A stretch of DNA of 64,000 nucleotides from contig NZ_JBPZHB010000003.1 in the NCBI RefSeq assembly GCF_051857545.1, forward strand, positions 124,001 to 188,000, read 5' to 3'. A program made the position numbers and the translations under genes. Positions within the stretch are counted from its first letter, which is position 1. Each line of letters opens with the position of its first letter. The notes under the pieces are model-generated. The model was not told the DNA's origin. It made no database searches and saw only the letters and a list, made by a program, of their open reading frames with translations. Positions 44,763 to 53,604 of the stretch are shown here, in pieces. The stretch is from Larkinella sp051857545 (GTDB lineage Bacteria; Bacteroidota; Bacteroidia; Cytophagales; Spirosomataceae).

Positions 44763-47700
44763 TCAATGCTGGCGCGAAAGGCGAAAATTGGCGGGCGAAA
44801 TGCCGAATTCGTCGGAAAACACCCGGCTGAAATACTTGGGGTCTTCGAAACCGACGGCGTAGGCTACTTCCGAAATATTCAGGTCCGAAGCGGCCAGCAG
44901 TTCTTTGGCTTTGCCCAGCCGAAGCGCCCGAATATACCGGGTGGTGGACATGCCGGTGAGGGCAACCAGCTTGAGGTGAAGCGTGGAGCGACTCATGCGC
45001 ATCCGTTGGCAAATGGCCTCAATCGAAAAATCGGGATTGTCCAGCTGCTCTTCCAGCGTCGTCCGCAGCTTCAGCAGGAAAAGGTTTTCCAGTGGATCGG
45101 TTCCTTCGGCAACTGTCGGATCGGGTGCGCCGGTTTTTAGCGCCAGTTGGCTGTAATGCGCCTGCAGGATTCGCCGGGACTGCAGCCGGTTTTCCAGCAC
45201 CACCCGCAATTCTTCCCGCTGAAAGGGTTTGGTCAGGTAAGCATCCGCGCCCCGCCGGAGCCCGCTGATGCGGTCGCTGGCAGCGGCTTTGGCGGTCAGT
45301 AACACGATGGGAATGTGGCTGGTGCGCGGATCGTTCTTCAATTCATCACACACTTGAAAACCGTCTTTCTGCGGCATCATGACGTCACTCAAAAGCAGGT
45401 CCGGTATATGTTCAAACGCCAGATCGATACCCAATTGACCATTCTCAGCCCGCAGAATCCGGTACTCGTTCCGGAGGCAGGATTGGATGTACGTGGCGAC
45501 ATCGTCGTTATCTTCCACCAGCAGCAGCACCGGTTTTTCACCGGCTAACGAAACCACCGGTTCGGTTTCGGCACGGTTTTCCGGGCTGATCAGGACAAGG
45601 CCGGTGGTCGCAGCGTCGGTTGGCGATACGTCGACCAGCGCAACGTCGGCTAACGGGGCCTTTTGGGTGCGGGGGAAACTGACCACAAACTCGGCACCCT
45701 CACCGGGTGAACTCCGCACCGCCAGTCCGCCGTTCATCAGCAACACCAGTTCGCGCACCAGCGACAGCCCGATGCCGGTTCCGCCGGTTTCGGAAACCGG
45801 ACGGGTTGAAACCTGAAAAAAACGGTCGAAAATGTGGTGCAAACTGTCGGGTTCGATGCCCGGCCCGGTGTCGCGCACCCAGATCGAAAACCAGGGTTCA
45901 TCGCGGTGTTTGGTGGGAGAAATATCCTCGTAAAACCCCTCGCCCGGCGGATTCCAGTTGATGTGGGTGGACAGATGGAAATACACATCACCCCCAGCAG
46001 GAGTAAATTTCAGGGCATTCGTTAACAGGTTCGAAAGAATGTCCTGTAGTTTATCCTGATCGAAATCCGTTTCGCAGGTTTCTACAGCAGTGTAAAAATG
46101 GAGTTGAATGGCCTTCCGGTCCGCCATCGACTGAAACGATTCGGCGAGGTACCGGCTGAAGCGAACCAGATCCGACCGACCGAACTGGAGTTGCATTTCG
46201 CCCGCTTCGAGTTTCGACAGATCCAGAATCTGGTTGATCAGGCGCAGCAGGTTGCTCCCGTTGCGTTCGATCAGGTCGGATGCCTGTCGAATCCGGTTGG
46301 ATGGATCATCCCGTTTCAGTTCCGACGACATGCCCAGAATAACCGTCAGCGGGGTGCGGAATTCGTGGGAAATATTGGCAAAAAACCGGGATTTGGTTTC
46401 GTTCAGCCGTTGCAGCACCTGCGCCTGTTGGGCAATGATTTCTTTGTCGTCCTGAATTTGGGCGGTGGCTTGTCGGATTTCGGTTTGCAGTTGTTTCTGT
46501 TCCTGCTGGTGGTTCCAGATGCGCCACCGCAGCCAGCCCCAGATCCCGCCAATCAGCAGCAAAATCGTCAGGACAATAAACCAGATTTGCAGGTAAAAAG
46601 GCCGGAGAACCTCGACCTGAATCGCCAGCGTGTTGGCCGACCACTGCCCGTTGGCGGCCTGTCCCTTGATCAATAATTGATGGGTACCGTAAGGTAGATT
46701 ACTCAGCCGCAGGGAAGACTCGGTTTGAAACGTCCAGTCCTGATCCAGGCCTTTAAACTGATAGGCATAGACGTTTTTTTGGGCGTCGGTAAAATTCAGC
46801 AGTGCAAAATCAAGGGCACTCGTTCGGTCATCCGGTTGTAAAACAATTTCGTTGGTTTTTACTAATTCCCCGGTTTTGTCGATCAGTTTATCGGACGAAC
46901 GATCAAACTGATGAAAAGAAATAATCCGCATCGGTAGCGGAACGGGTGGTTTTTCGGCTTCAAAATCCCGTGGATCAAAAGCGGTAATACCGTTGAGGCC
47001 GCCGAAATAAATTTGCCCGGTTTTATCCTGAAAATGCGAAATCCGGTTGAATTCGTTGTGGGTAATGCCGTCCTGCACAAAATACGTCCGGGTAGTCAGC
47101 CGAACCGGATCGAACCGCATAATCCCGTAGTCGCTGCTCATCCACAGATTGCCCCGCCGGTCGGGGTAAACCGCGTAAATATTATCGTTCGATAAGCCTT
47201 CCGAACGTCGAAACTGGCGAAAGCGGTTTTTGGGGCGATCCCAGCGGATCAGGCCGGAGTTGGCCGTTGCCAGCCAGTAAATGCCTTTCGCATCCTGGTA
47301 GAAATGCTGAAAATTGTCGGCGGGCAGGTAAAAACCGCCTTTGCCACCACTCCAGTAACGGGCCGTGACGCCTTTGGTAGAATCAACAGCATACAAACCC
47401 GAATTGGCGCAAATCCATAAGGTACCCTGCCGGTCGGGAGCGATGTGGAGCACATGAGCCTGAGCGAGTTCCGGAAATTGATGATAGGCCGTAAATGGTT
47501 TTGACTGCCCGGTTTGGGTATCCACCCACCGAAGGCCGGTTGACGTTCCGACCAGCCAGGACGCCGGGGTCATCGGATGGAGAGCCCAGATGGAGGACGC
47601 ATCGGGCAACTGTACGGTGGTGTACCTGCCTGACGAGGGGCTATACTGCACCAGTTGATTCCCGTTTCCGGCGTAGATTTTTCCCTGCCCATTCGAGGCT

Positions 47701-48938
47701 AAGCCGTACGCAAAAACCGTGTTCCCGTACAACTTTTTGGGTAAGCCACCCGCTTTCGGAACCGCAAAGAGACCCCGTTTTTCCAGATTGGCGAAGACCT
47801 GATCGCCCAGCACGGTGATGCCCCGGGTTGCTACTTGTTGGGCTTTGTTATTTTCCTGATAAAAGAATCGTTGAAAGGGATTTTTAGTCAACTTTACCTG
47901 ATAAACCCCAAAACTGGTTCCCAACCAGAATTGCCCATTCTGATCGCGATAAAAGTCCCGATTTTCAATGATTTCGCCAGATGTTTGTCCGGCAATGGTG
48001 AGTAAAGTTCGGTTGGTTGAATCCCGTAAACTGATGCCATCCCAGACCACACCGGTTTGATCAAATGGATAGCAAACGGGGCCTTTATACCGTTTCATCG
48101 ATTCGAGCAAAGCCGGTGACCACTCCCGCCGATGCCCCGATTCGTCGACGCTAAAAAAACGGTGACGCTGTTTTTGGGCCGGATTATACACCGTATAGAA
48201 GAATTCAATTCCGGCGTTACGCTTCCCCCAACACCAACTGACGACGTCTTTTCCATGCGAAAACTGATGGACAATACGTCCATCGGCGGTGAGTTCAACG
48301 AGCCGGTTTTCATCCGCAATCGCCCAGACGGTGTTGTGGGCAGTGGTACGAAACGTGCCCAGCGACTTAAATTGCGGAAGTGAAACCACCCGCAGGCCCG
48401 AGGTCGGATGATAGGAGAGGAGCGCAGCGGGTTGGTAGTTTGTTAAGTAAATGGTTCCGTTATCACTGCTCACCAAGCCCTGAAGATCCGTAAATGAAGT
48501 CGGAAGTTGTTGCTTTTCAAACCTTTTCTTTAACGCAATCGACTGGTTTGTCTGCGGATTAAATACCGCAATATTGGTTTGGCTTTTGGGGCCCATCAGC
48601 CACAAATTTCCGTCGGCGTCCCGGGCAATCGACTGAATATCATCAAAATCAAGTCCGTTGTGGCCCTTGGTGAATGTGGTGAAGGTTTTGCCATCGAAGC
48701 GATTGAGACCGAACTTGGTTCCGAACCACATGAACCCCTGTTTGTCCTGAGAAATGGCATTCACTTCGCGGTGCGACAGGCCATTTTCCGGCCCGTAGTG
48801 TTTCACCGAGGCCGCGAACTGCTGGGCGTTTGCCAGCGTAAAAAAACTAAGAATCAGGCCTGTCAGAAGGCTCGCGGTTTTCAAGGTGGGTTTTGTCAAA
48901 GCCCGGAAAGAGAAAACAAATTTATAAATGAAAATCAA
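44763..48938 (-). CDS. Hybrid two-component system: Reg_prop/Y_Y_Y sensor, kinase, receiver, AraC regulator (HTCS)
   Basis: The protein is 1391 residues. After a signal/anchor, a beta-propeller (~45-690, repeats such as GFMWFGTKFGLNRFDG and GNLWMSSDYGIMRFDP) and a Y_Y_Y domain form the periplasmic sensor. A transmembrane helix (~775-795) leads to HisKA (FANISHEFRTPLTVILG, His near 857) and HATPase_c (NLLTNALKFTP, GGTGIGLSLV). A receiver (LLLVEDNDDV; Asp near 1183 in LLLSDVMMPQKDG; LTKPF) is followed by an AraC helix-turn-helix at ~1290-1391. Family members sense glycan fragments and activate nearby genes. It is the only intact regulator among three related blocks, so it probably acts on all three. 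Confidence 0.92.
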   Translation of the reverse strand: MIFIYKFVFSFRALTKPTLKTASLLTGLILSFFTLANAQQFAASVKHYGPENGLSHREVNAISQDKQGFMWFGTKFGLNRFDGKTFTTFTKGHNGLDFDDIQSIARDADGNLWLMGPKSQTNIAVFNPQTNQSIALKKRFEKQQLPTSFTDLQGLVSSDNGTIYLTNYQPAALLSYHPTSGLRVVSLPQFKSLGTFRTTAHNTVWAIADENRLVELTADGRIVHQFSHGKDVVSWCWGKRNAGIEFFYTVYNPAQKQRHRFFSVDESGHRREWSPALLESMKRYKGPVCYPFDQTGVVWDGISLRDSTNRTLLTIAGQTSGEIIENRDFYRDQNGQFWLGTSFGVYQVKLTKNPFQRFFYQENNKAQQVATRGITVLGDQVFANLEKRGLFAVPKAGGLPKKLYGNTVFAYGLASNGQGKIYAGNGNQLVQYSPSSGRYTTVQLPDASSIWALHPMTPASWLVGTSTGLRWVDTQTGQSKPFTAYHQFPELAQAHVLHIAPDRQGTLWICANSGLYAVDSTKGVTARYWSGGKGGFYLPADNFQHFYQDAKGIYWLATANSGLIRWDRPKNRFRQFRRSEGLSNDNIYAVYPDRRGNLWMSSDYGIMRFDPVRLTTRTYFVQDGITHNEFNRISHFQDKTGQIYFGGLNGITAFDPRDFEAEKPPVPLPMRIISFHQFDRSSDKLIDKTGELVKTNEIVLQPDDRTSALDFALLNFTDAQKNVYAYQFKGLDQDWTFQTESSLRLSNLPYGTHQLLIKGQAANGQWSANTLAIQVEVLRPFYLQIWFIVLTILLLIGGIWGWLRWRIWNHQQEQKQLQTEIRQATAQIQDDKEIIAQQAQVLQRLNETKSRFFANISHEFRTPLTVILGMSSELKRDDPSNRIRQASDLIERNGSNLLRLINQILDLSKLEAGEMQLQFGRSDLVRFSRYLAESFQSMADRKAIQLHFYTAVETCETDFDQDKLQDILSNLLTNALKFTPAGGDVYFHLSTHINWNPPGEGFYEDISPTKHRDEPWFSIWVRDTGPGIEPDSLHHIFDRFFQVSTRPVSETGGTGIGLSLVRELVLLMNGGLAVRSSPGEGAEFVVSFPRTQKAPLADVALVDVSPTDAATTGLVLISPENRAETEPVVSLAGEKPVLLLVEDNDDVATYIQSCLRNEYRILRAENGQLGIDLAFEHIPDLLLSDVMMPQKDGFQVCDELKNDPRTSHIPIVLLTAKAAASDRISGLRRGADAYLTKPFQREELRVVLENRLQSRRILQAHYSQLALKTGAPDPTVAEGTDPLENLFLLKLRTTLEEQLDNPDFSIEAICQRMRMSRSTLHLKLVALTGMSTTRYIRALRLGKAKELLAASDLNISEVAYAVGFEDPKYFSRVFSDEFGISPANFRLSRQH

Positions 48939-48998
48939 TCGGAGCGGTGTCCTGATCGTTAAATGTACTTTTTAATTAAATGAAGAGACTTTTTGGGG

Positions 48999-49095
48999 AA
49001 TAATAAATGTAAAATGATGAATGCTAAATGTAAAAGTGGGCTGACGCGCCTGAAACACTTTTACATTTAGCATTCATCATTTTACATTTATTATT
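48999..49095. repeat. Intergenic palindrome, family 1 copy 2 (perfect 40-bp arms)
   Basis: The arms 48999-49038 and 49056-49095 are perfect complements over 40 bp with a 17-nt loop, the same dimensions as copy 1 at 6384-6482. The arm core is AATAATAAATGTAAAATGAT. It lies 20 nt past the stop of the minus-strand double-thioredoxin gene and upstream of the hybrid regulator. Confidence 0.92.
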
Positions 49096-49114
49096 TATTT
49101 TAAAAAACTGCTTC

Positions 49115-50251
49115 TCAATAATACCGCCCAATCAACCGGTTTTCCACAATCTTCCGTTTCATTTCCAGCGGATCGATCGGCCCTTGTTTGCTGTAGACGA
49201 TTTTGCCGCCCGGTTCCACCAGAATCGTGTAGGGCAGGGCACCCTGCCAGTTGGGATCGATGGCTTCGATCAGCGCGTATTTGTCGTCCGAACTGAACAG
49301 GTAATTCTGGTTGGAAGCCTCTTTCTTCTTCAAAAATTCGAGGGCTTTGGCTTTTTTGTCGGGCTTGTCGGCCGAAACCGTCACGAACTCGAAATCCCGC
49401 TCGCGGTACATCCGGTCGATGGTGATGAACTCCGGAAATTCCTGCACACACGGTCCGCACCAGGTCGCCCAGACGTTGATCAGCCGCAGTTTGTCGGAAT
49501 CGTTTTTGATCAGTTTTTTCAGACCGGCCACGTCCACATCGGCCAGGGAAACCGGTCGTTTCGCCCATTCAGCCTGCTGTTTCTTAATGTAATCACTCTT
49601 TTCGATCCATTTTACCGAACAGCCGAAGGTCTTGGTCGTCGCCATCGGCACCTTCTGCCCAGCCAATACCGCATCCAGAGCCGCCCGGGCATCTTCGGCG
49701 TTGGCCGAGCCCGGTTTTTCCTTCGCATCGAACCGCCCGGCGTATTGCAGCTTGTGGTCTTTGTCGAAAATGAAAACGTGGGGCGTCGCCACCGGGCCGT
49801 ATTTCTCCGACGTGGTTTGCGTGTCGCCGTCGTAGAGATACGGAAAATTATAGCCCTTCGCTTTGGCGCGCACCTTCATCTCGGCAAAACTGTCGCTCAG
49901 ATCGGTGTAGCCCAGTTCGGCCAGGCTCACGGTGGCCGGGCTGTTGGGCGAGATAACGACAAAGTTCACCTTCTTGGGTTTGTAATCCTTCACCAACTGA
50001 ATCAGGCGGTCTTCGTAGGCCTGCGCGGTGGGGCAGTGGTTACAACTGAACACGATGACCAGCGCGGGTGAACCGGCAAAGCTTTTCAGGCTATACTGCT
50101 TTCCGTCGACGCCGGGCAGCGAGAAATCCGGGGCCGAAGCACCAATTTCCAGGGTTTTGTGATCCGCTTTCGGCATAAAAGCCAGCGTGCCGATCAGAAC
50201 GATCAGTCCGGACAGTCGGTACAGCCTTTTGATGAAGAGATTGGTACTCAT
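49115..50251 (-). CDS. Exported protein with two thioredoxin-like domains
   Basis: The protein is 378 residues with an N-terminal signal anchor (LIVLIGTLAFMP). Domain 1 (~35-190) is redoxin/AhpC-like with FSCNHCPTAQAYEDRL (Cys-x2-Cys) and VATPHVFIFDKDHKL. Domain 2 (~235-378) is TlpA/ResA-like with VWATWCGPCVQEFPE (CGPC) and a cis-Pro region ALPYTILVEPGG. Both domains keep two cysteines, so it may pass electrons between domains or act as a periplasmic disulfide reductase or oxidoreductase. A single transcription unit is likely; it is divergent from the LytS kinase gene. Confidence 0.87.
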   Translation of the reverse strand: MSTNLFIKRLYRLSGLIVLIGTLAFMPKADHKTLEIGASAPDFSLPGVDGKQYSLKSFAGSPALVIVFSCNHCPTAQAYEDRLIQLVKDYKPKKVNFVVISPNSPATVSLAELGYTDLSDSFAEMKVRAKAKGYNFPYLYDGDTQTTSEKYGPVATPHVFIFDKDHKLQYAGRFDAKEKPGSANAEDARAALDAVLAGQKVPMATTKTFGCSVKWIEKSDYIKKQQAEWAKRPVSLADVDVAGLKKLIKNDSDKLRLINVWATWCGPCVQEFPEFITIDRMYRERDFEFVTVSADKPDKKAKALEFLKKKEASNQNYLFSSDDKYALIEAIDPNWQGALPYTILVEPGGKIVYSKQGPIDPLEMKRKIVENRLIGRYY

Positions 50252-50483
50252 CGGAATAGTTCATATTGTGTAGGAATACTCTACTTTAACCTGAAAATAA
50301 TGAAATAAAACCGTATGGGAAAAATCCATACCGAAATCTGACGGTTTGTGGGCTAAAAATGCGGATTCAACCGACTATCTTTTGAAACAAATGGCCGGTA
50401 AACTACTTTTAGCGAACGGTTTAACGCCTTCGCATCCGGCCCATACGAAACGAGAACAACCCGATTCCGTGAACAAAGTGACC

Positions 50484-51533
50484 ATGACCCAACCCATCAA
50501 CCGGGTCGAGCCCATCAACGACAAATGGCTGCAAATCATCGGCACACCGGTGGCGGTTTTGCCGTTCGTGTTCTTTTACATGAATGAATACGGCTACGAT
50601 TGGCGTCTCTTTGCCCAGGCTTTTCTCTGGGGACTGGTTTCAACCGCCTGTGCCTGGCAATTGCTGCGGTGGTGGGTAATGAAGGTGCGGGTGCGCTATG
50701 CCGACCGGACGCAGTTCCGGCAGCGCATTCTGACGACGTTTCTGGGGTATTCGCTGCTGATCATTCCTGTGCAACCCATCGAAACCTGGGTGGTGAGCCA
50801 TGTGGATTTTACGGGGATGGTTACACCCGCCGAATTTCCGCGTGTTTACCTCATTCACATCGGCATGGCACTTCTGTTTGCCCTGCTGGTGGGGGCGATT
50901 TACGAAAGTATGTACTACCTCCAGAAAAACCGGGAAGCGATCACGGAAGCCGAAGCACTCAAAAAGGCGACCTTGCAGAGCCAGTATGACACGCTGAAAA
51001 ACCAGGTCAACCCGCATTTTCTGTTCAATTCGCTCAATTCGTTGTCGTCGCTGATTACCGAGGACAAAAAGCAGGCCGGGGCGTTTCTGGACGAACTGGC
51101 GAGCGTCTACCGGTATTTGTTGCAGGAAGGCGAGCGGGAATTGACTTCGCTCCGCAGCGAGGTGGAGTTTATCCGGTCGTATCTGTTTCTGATTGAGACG
51201 CGGTTTGGTTCGGCCATTTCGTACGACATTCGGGTGGAAGACCGGTTTCTGGACGATATGCTGCCCCCGCTGACGCTCCAGACGCTGGTCGAAAACGCCA
51301 TCCGGTACAACGTCATTTTGCCCGAAAAACCGTTGCGGCTGACGATTGAGACCCTAGGAGACGGTGAGTTGCTGGTCACCAATCCGATTCAGCGCAAACC
51401 GCTCCGCGTAACGGCCATTCCCATCGGACTGGGGACGCTCACCGACCGCTTCCGCCGGCTGGGCCTGCCCGCGCTGGAGATCAAAGACGACGGCGAGGAG
51501 TTTCGGGTGACGGTTCCGCTGTTGCGGAGGTAG
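50484..51533 (+). CDS. LytS-type sensor histidine kinase
   Basis: The protein is 349 residues. Four hydrophobic segments (~20-150) are followed by a coiled coil and a PF06580-type kinase: NQVNPHFLFNSLNSLSSL (His near residue 176), LVENAIRYN and GLGTLTDRF. The start is set at the ATG at 50484 (MTQPINRVEP), because the ~46 upstream in-frame codons do not resemble the family. No LytTR gene is next to it. A family 1 palindrome follows 12 nt after the stop. Confidence 0.85.
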   Translation: MTQPINRVEPINDKWLQIIGTPVAVLPFVFFYMNEYGYDWRLFAQAFLWGLVSTACAWQLLRWWVMKVRVRYADRTQFRQRILTTFLGYSLLIIPVQPIETWVVSHVDFTGMVTPAEFPRVYLIHIGMALLFALLVGAIYESMYYLQKNREAITEAEALKKATLQSQYDTLKNQVNPHFLFNSLNSLSSLITEDKKQAGAFLDELASVYRYLLQEGERELTSLRSEVEFIRSYLFLIETRFGSAISYDIRVEDRFLDDMLPPLTLQTLVENAIRYNVILPEKPLRLTIETLGDGELLVTNPIQRKPLRVTAIPIGLGTLTDRFRRLGLPALEIKDDGEEFRVTVPLLRR

Positions 51534-51544
51534 TGATTGAAAAG

Positions 51545-51643
51545 AATTTAAAATGAAAAATGAGTAACGCCAAATGCAAAAGTTGCCCGCATGCGTCCAT
51601 AATTTTTACATTTAGTATTCATCATTTTTCATTTTACATTCCT
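51545..51643. repeat. Intergenic palindrome, family 1 copy 3 (decayed left arm)
   Basis: The right arm (51602-51643) keeps the family sequence (TTTACATTTAGTATTCATCA). The left arm (51545-51585) has about seven mismatches plus a 1-nt gap. It follows the LytS stop by 12 nt and ends 25 nt before the next start codon. Confidence 0.8.
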
Positions 51644-51668
51644 GTTTTTAATAACCAAGTAAACAACC

Positions 51669-52340
51669 ATGAACACGTTAAAAATCAGTTTCTTCGCGGC
51701 TCTGTTGAGCAGCACCGTTGGTATGGCCCAATATGCTCCGCTGGGAGCCATCACCTCGTGGACCGACGGCTATGTCGTAACGACCGAAAACGATACCATT
51801 CGCGGGAAAGTCCGGGTGGGCGCGATGGTGAATGACGCCCCGGCCAGCGTCGTAGTGCGCACTGCCGACGACAAAAAAGTAACCTTCAAAGGCGAGAAAC
51901 TCCGACTGGTGGCCCAGAACATTCCAAAATTTGCCTATGCTACCGGGGCCATTCCCCGCGAACGGGAGCAGGTGGTTTTTGAGCGGGTGCCCAATCCGCG
52001 CAAAGACGGAAAAACCGCTCTGCTTGAACGGCTGAGCCATCCGGGCAAAATTACGCTGTACTTCGACGCCAGCGGCTGGAAGAAAAGCGCGGAGTATACC
52101 TTCGGCAATTTCACGATCGGCACCAATCCGAAAGACCTCAGCTTCGTGGTGGTGAAAGACCAGACCAACGCGCGCATCGTGAAAAAAGGAACCATCGACG
52201 AGGAACACGAGGCTTTGTTTGGCGACTGCCCGGCCTTTGTGCGCCAGTTTCCGGCCGCCACGCGCCGGGACTGGAACCGGTTTGGCGAGATCGTGGAAGC
52301 GTATAACCGGACATGCGTGATCGGAACGGCGTTGAACTGA
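51669..52340 (+). CDS. Exported protein of unknown function
   Basis: The protein is 223 residues with a signal peptide (ISFFAALLSSTVGMAQ). The mature part begins with a short beta-rich motif (WTDGYVVTTENDTIRGKVRV), found in many uncharacterised Bacteroidota proteins that bind or cap outer-membrane components, and ends with a cysteine pair (GDCPAFVRQF, NRTCVIG) that may form a disulfide. No enzymatic motif is visible. It is preceded by the palindrome and followed 87 nt later by a lipoprotein gene. Confidence 0.7.
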   Translation: MNTLKISFFAALLSSTVGMAQYAPLGAITSWTDGYVVTTENDTIRGKVRVGAMVNDAPASVVVRTADDKKVTFKGEKLRLVAQNIPKFAYATGAIPREREQVVFERVPNPRKDGKTALLERLSHPGKITLYFDASGWKKSAEYTFGNFTIGTNPKDLSFVVVKDQTNARIVKKGTIDEEHEALFGDCPAFVRQFPAATRRDWNRFGEIVEAYNRTCVIGTALN

Positions 52341-52427
52341 CGGTTTTTGAAAAAAATGCGATGGGTTGTAGCGTTCGTTCAGCGCGTTACGTCATGGGTT
52401 TAGTAAACACTAAACAGACTTATTTCC

Positions 52428-52958
52428 ATGAAAATCCATTCCATTCTATCCAGCTTCCTGATGGTTCGAAAAATGTCCGCTCTGTTGAGCCTGGCCGTCC
52501 TGTTGACGCTCGGAGCCTGTAACCAGGATTCGGCCAACGAACCGGCCCCGTCGGACAAAGACCTGACGAGTCTGCAAAAAAGTGCCGAAGAATTCGACCG
52601 GGCGATGAACGCCCGTACCAAAGCCGAAGGAACCCAGTTTACCATCGAGAAAGTCACCCGTGACGGCAACATCCTGACGGTGAAAGTGAAAGGCGGTTGT
52701 TCGCCCGAATCCTTCAAGGCCGTCTGGAACGGGGTCGAAATCATGATTTATCCGCCGACGATCCACCTGGCGCTGATTCATGAAACCGGCGAAGTTTCCG
52801 GCTGTCCGACCGATCTCGTACACACGCTCAAAATTGACGTTACCAAAGTGATTGGCGAGGGCGATCATTCCAATACAACCTTTGTCGTCTATAATGGGTC
52901 GAAGGTGCAGGACACCACGCTGAACCCGGACGGCACCGTTTCCAATTCCAACCGGTAA
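52428..52958 (+). CDS. Small lipoprotein of unknown function
   Basis: The protein is 176 residues with a lipobox in SLAVLLTLGAC. The mature part is beta-rich, with two Cys (GGCSPESFKAVWNG, GEVSGCPTDLVH) and no known motif. In-frame ATGs at 52461 and 52473 would give more usual signal lengths (20 and 16 residues before the Cys). A strong terminator follows the stop. The function is unknown. Confidence 0.68.
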   Translation: MKIHSILSSFLMVRKMSALLSLAVLLTLGACNQDSANEPAPSDKDLTSLQKSAEEFDRAMNARTKAEGTQFTIEKVTRDGNILTVKVKGGCSPESFKAVWNGVEIMIYPPTIHLALIHETGEVSGCPTDLVHTLKIDVTKVIGEGDHSNTTFVVYNGSKVQDTTLNPDGTVSNSNR

Positions 52959-52976
52959 AATACCACTCATATCCGG

Positions 52977-53003
52977 AACGGTGGGCCTTTGGGCTCACCG
53001 TTC
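52977..53003 (+). terminator. Intrinsic terminator after the small lipoprotein gene
   Basis: AACGGTGGGCC pairs with GGCTCACCGTT (11 pairs including a G-U) around a TTTG loop, followed by CTTTGTT. It lies about 20 nt past the stop and separates the lipoprotein from the sigma factor gene. Confidence 0.75.
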
Positions 53004-53028
53004 TTTGTTATCGCCCGCAGCCGGTGAT

Positions 53029-53604
53029 ATGGCACCAGATTGTACTCCTTTTGAACGACAACTCATCGAAGGATGCCGAAAAGGCAGCCCGCAGCACCAG
53101 GAAATGTTTTACAAACATTTTTACGGGTTTACAATGGCCATTGCATTGCGATACCACCCGGCCCGGCAGGAAGCAGGCAGCGTGGTCAATGATAGTTTTA
53201 TGAAAGTCTTCGACCGGATCGACCGGTATTCGTTTGACGAAACGTTCAAAGGCTGGCTGCGCCGGATCGTAGTCAACACCGCCCTCGATCACTACCGGAA
53301 ACTGGCCAAACACGCCCACACCCTCGATCCGGAACAGGCCGACAGCCAGGCCGTGGCCCTCGAAGATTCGGTCATTAGCCAACTCACGGCGGAGGACATT
53401 CTGAACCTGCTCCAACACCTTCCCGATCACTACCGCATGGTTTTTAACTTATACGAAATCGAAGGCTATTCGCACGACGAAATTGCCCGACAACTCAATC
53501 TGTCGGTCAGCTCGTCGCGGGTTTACCTGGTTCGGGCGAAAGAAAAACTCGCCCGCTTGGTGAAAAATTATTTCCCGAATCACAATGAAAGATTCTATCC
53601 ATAA
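53029..53604 (+). CDS. ECF-type RNA polymerase sigma factor
   Basis: The protein is 191 residues. Region 2 includes EMFYKHFYGFTMAIALRYHP and DSFMKVFDRIDRYSFDETFKGWLRRIVVNTALDHYRK. Region 4 includes LPDHYRMVFNLYEIEGYSHDEIARQLNLSVSSSRVYLVRAKEKL (split here by motif order only). The start is the ATG at 53029, because an upstream GTG lies inside the terminator hairpin. The stop overlaps the start of the next gene by 20 nt, so that gene's product is the likely partner or regulator. Confidence 0.9.
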   Translation: MAPDCTPFERQLIEGCRKGSPQHQEMFYKHFYGFTMAIALRYHPARQEAGSVVNDSFMKVFDRIDRYSFDETFKGWLRRIVVNTALDHYRKLAKHAHTLDPEQADSQAVALEDSVISQLTAEDILNLLQHLPDHYRMVFNLYEIEGYSHDEIARQLNLSVSSSRVYLVRAKEKLARLVKNYFPNHNERFYP

